DNA from: Caulobacterales bacterium
GTDB lineage: Bacteria > Pseudomonadota > Alphaproteobacteria > Caulobacterales > Aquidulcibacteraceae
Assembly: GCA_017303355.1 (NCBI GenBank)
Contig: JAFLCU010000006.1
Coordinates: 124,001 to 188,000 of the forward strand
DNA length: 64,000 bases
Direction of reading: 5' to 3'
Part shown: positions 62,865 through 64,000 of the stretch, in pieces
Numbering within the stretch: position 1 is the first letter of the stretch
Layout: every line of letters starts with the position of its first letter
Position numbers and translations under genes: made by a program
Notes under the pieces: generated by a model
Databases searched by the model: none
What the model was told of the DNA's origin: nothing
What the model saw: the letters and a program-made list of their open reading frames with translations, nothing else

Positions 62865-64000
62865 TCAGAGTTCGATGACCTCGCCGCGATCGGGCGCGTG
62901 GACAGCCCAGCCAAACTCCTCGGTCAGGCTTGCCTTGAGCGCACTAGATGCGGCCTCTTCGCCGTGAACGACGAACGTGCGCGAGGGCGCTCGTTTGAAA
63001 GCCCGCGCCCAATCCAGCAACGCGGCGCGATCAGCATGCGCGGAAAGGCCATTCAAAACCTCAATATCGGCGCGCACTGGAACCGGGTCGCCGAAAATGC
63101 GCACTTCGCCGGCACGCTCGACCAATCGGCGCCCAAGCGTCCCACGCGCCTGGTATCCCACAATGAGCACGGTATCGGCGCTGTTGGGGAGCCGATGGCG
63201 CAGGTGGTGCTTGATCCGCCCCGCCTCGCACATGCCGCTCGCGGAGATGATAATGGCGCCCGACTGAATCCGGTTGAGGGCGATGGATTCCTCGACGCTC
63301 CTCGTGAAATGCATGCTTGGCAGTCCGTGGCCGGCAGCCCGCCAGGCAGCGAGACGCTTGGCCTGTTCGTCGAACAATTCGAGGTGGCGCATGGTCAGTT
63401 GCGTCACCTCCGTCGCCATGGGCGAATCGACGAAGATCTGGAGTCCATCGAGCCGGCCTTGGCGGGTCAGGTCGTGCAGGTAATAAATGATTTCCTGCGT
63501 GCGTCCGACTGCGAAGGATGGGATGACGAGGCAACCGCGTTTCTTCCGGAGGGTGCGGTCCACCACCTGCGTCAATTGATCGAGCGTATCGTTGAGGCAA
63601 TCGTGCTTGCGGTCTCCATAAGTCGATTCAATGAACAGAAAATCGGCGTCATCGATGCGCTCCGGCTCGCGCAGGATAGGGCGTCCGGGCTGCCCGAGAT
63701 CGCCCGAGAAAACGAGCTTTCGCGCGACGCCGTGCTCTTCGACCCAGAGTTCGAGGATGGCCGATCCAAGAATGTGCCCGGCGTCGCGAAAACAGCAGCG
63801 CACCTGCGGGTCGAGCAGTACTTTGCGATGGTAATCATGCCGCGAGATTTGCTTCAGGCAGGCCTCAGCGTCGGCCACCGTATAGAGAGGTTCTGACCGC
63901 GGCCGCTTCCCATCCCGGCGGTCTCGCGCGCGGCGGCGGGCGTTGTCTTCCTGAATATGTCCGCTGTCGGGCAGCATGATCGCCAGCAGATCGGCGGTCG
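62865..64000 (-). CDS. beta-CASP metallo-beta-lactamase-fold hydrolase, partial
   Basis: The C-terminal 378 residues or so; the N-terminus with the HxHxDH motif lies beyond the right edge, since the frame stays open to 64000 and reads TADLLAIMLPDSGHIQE. Seen: DAGHILGSAILEL, SGDLGQPGRPILREPE, FIESTYGD, the beta-CASP region (PSFAVGRTQEIIYYL, VDSPMA), ASGMCEAGRIKHHL and LSAHADRAALLDWA. The family cleaves RNA (CPSF-like). First visible gene of the LOG-PhaC operon. Confidence 0.92.
   Translation of the reverse strand, partial: TADLLAIMLPDSGHIQEDNARRRARDRRDGKRPRSEPLYTVADAEACLKQISRHDYHRKVLLDPQVRCCFRDAGHILGSAILELWVEEHGVARKLVFSGDLGQPGRPILREPERIDDADFLFIESTYGDRKHDCLNDTLDQLTQVVDRTLRKKRGCLVIPSFAVGRTQEIIYYLHDLTRQGRLDGLQIFVDSPMATEVTQLTMRHLELFDEQAKRLAAWRAAGHGLPSMHFTRSVEESIALNRIQSGAIIISASGMCEAGRIKHHLRHRLPNSADTVLIVGYQARGTLGRRLVERAGEVRIFGDPVPVRADIEVLNGLSAHADRAALLDWARAFKRAPSRTFVVHGEEAASSALKASLTEEFGWAVHAPDRGEVIEL

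Overview
The window looks like the chromosome of a GC-rich alphaproteobacterium, most likely near the Caulobacterales/Hyphomonadaceae. The reasons are the nuo operon interleaved with small accessory genes, the aminotransferase-hom-glpX-recJ block, rplM-rpsI followed by argC, two PHA synthases, RcnB and DUF2842 proteins, and promoters matching the alphaproteobacterial EcfG general-stress consensus. This placement is inference; no rRNA or other species marker is present.

Region 1 (1-11.4 kb, minus strand) is the complex I operon nuoA-B-C-D-E-F-G-H-I (nuoI cut by the window edge). Small lipoprotein, membrane, SnoaL-like and YciI-like genes sit between the nuo genes, and one tiny stress-type gene lies on the opposite strand. 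Region 2 (11.5-34.8 kb) is core genome. It holds tRNA-Asp, -Val, -Pro(TGG), -Glu and -Pro(GGG), a K+ channel, a GFA protein, a CoA-transferase, CheW, DUF192, RecJ, GlpX, homoserine dehydrogenase, an AlaC-type aminotransferase, PhaC, ArgC, RpsI, RplM, CtaA, DUF2842, RcnB and a trehalose operon (otsB-GH15-otsA) behind an EcfG-type promoter.

Region 3 (34.8-37.7 kb), directly 3' of tRNA-Pro(GGG), is an integrated-element remnant: three excisionase-like HTH proteins, an XRE regulator and a divergent three-gene operon with two paralogous Tat-signal proteins, but no integrase. Region 4 (37.8-44.65 kb) is a catabolic/uptake cluster: GPH-type transporter, DUF4387, AtuA-family protein, an HTH-citrate-synthase-like protein that probably acts as regulator, and a TonB-dependent receptor. 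Repeated GTCCA...TTGAC sites lie in its control regions. Region 5 (44.7-48.8 kb) holds two DUF4386 membrane proteins, a secreted protein, a TetR regulator with a tandem operator, and an N-terminally truncated TetR fragment.

Region 6 (48.95-55.07 kb) is the most interesting part: a probable immune module of two convergent gene pairs. The first pair is a TIR protein facing a DUF3883 nuclease-like protein. The second is a membrane-anchored STAND/NLR-like NTPase facing a SesB-like alpha/beta-hydrolase. The NTPase N-terminus and the hydrolase C-terminus share a 20-residue motif (N-V-V-x-x-V-x-A-G-G-D-[VI]-x-I-x-Q-x-[YF]-A-P) conserved in protein but not in codon use. That is the layout expected of amyloid-type NLR-to-effector signalling.

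Region 7 (55.5-59.6 kb) is a mobilisation remnant: HUH relaxase, an oriT-like AT-rich gap, a VirD4/TraG-like coupling protein without recognisable Walker motifs, and a ribbon-helix-helix protein. Region 8 (59.7-64 kb) is a minus-strand operon of a beta-CASP MBL hydrolase (cut by the window end), a LOG protein, a second PHA synthase and a small membrane protein.
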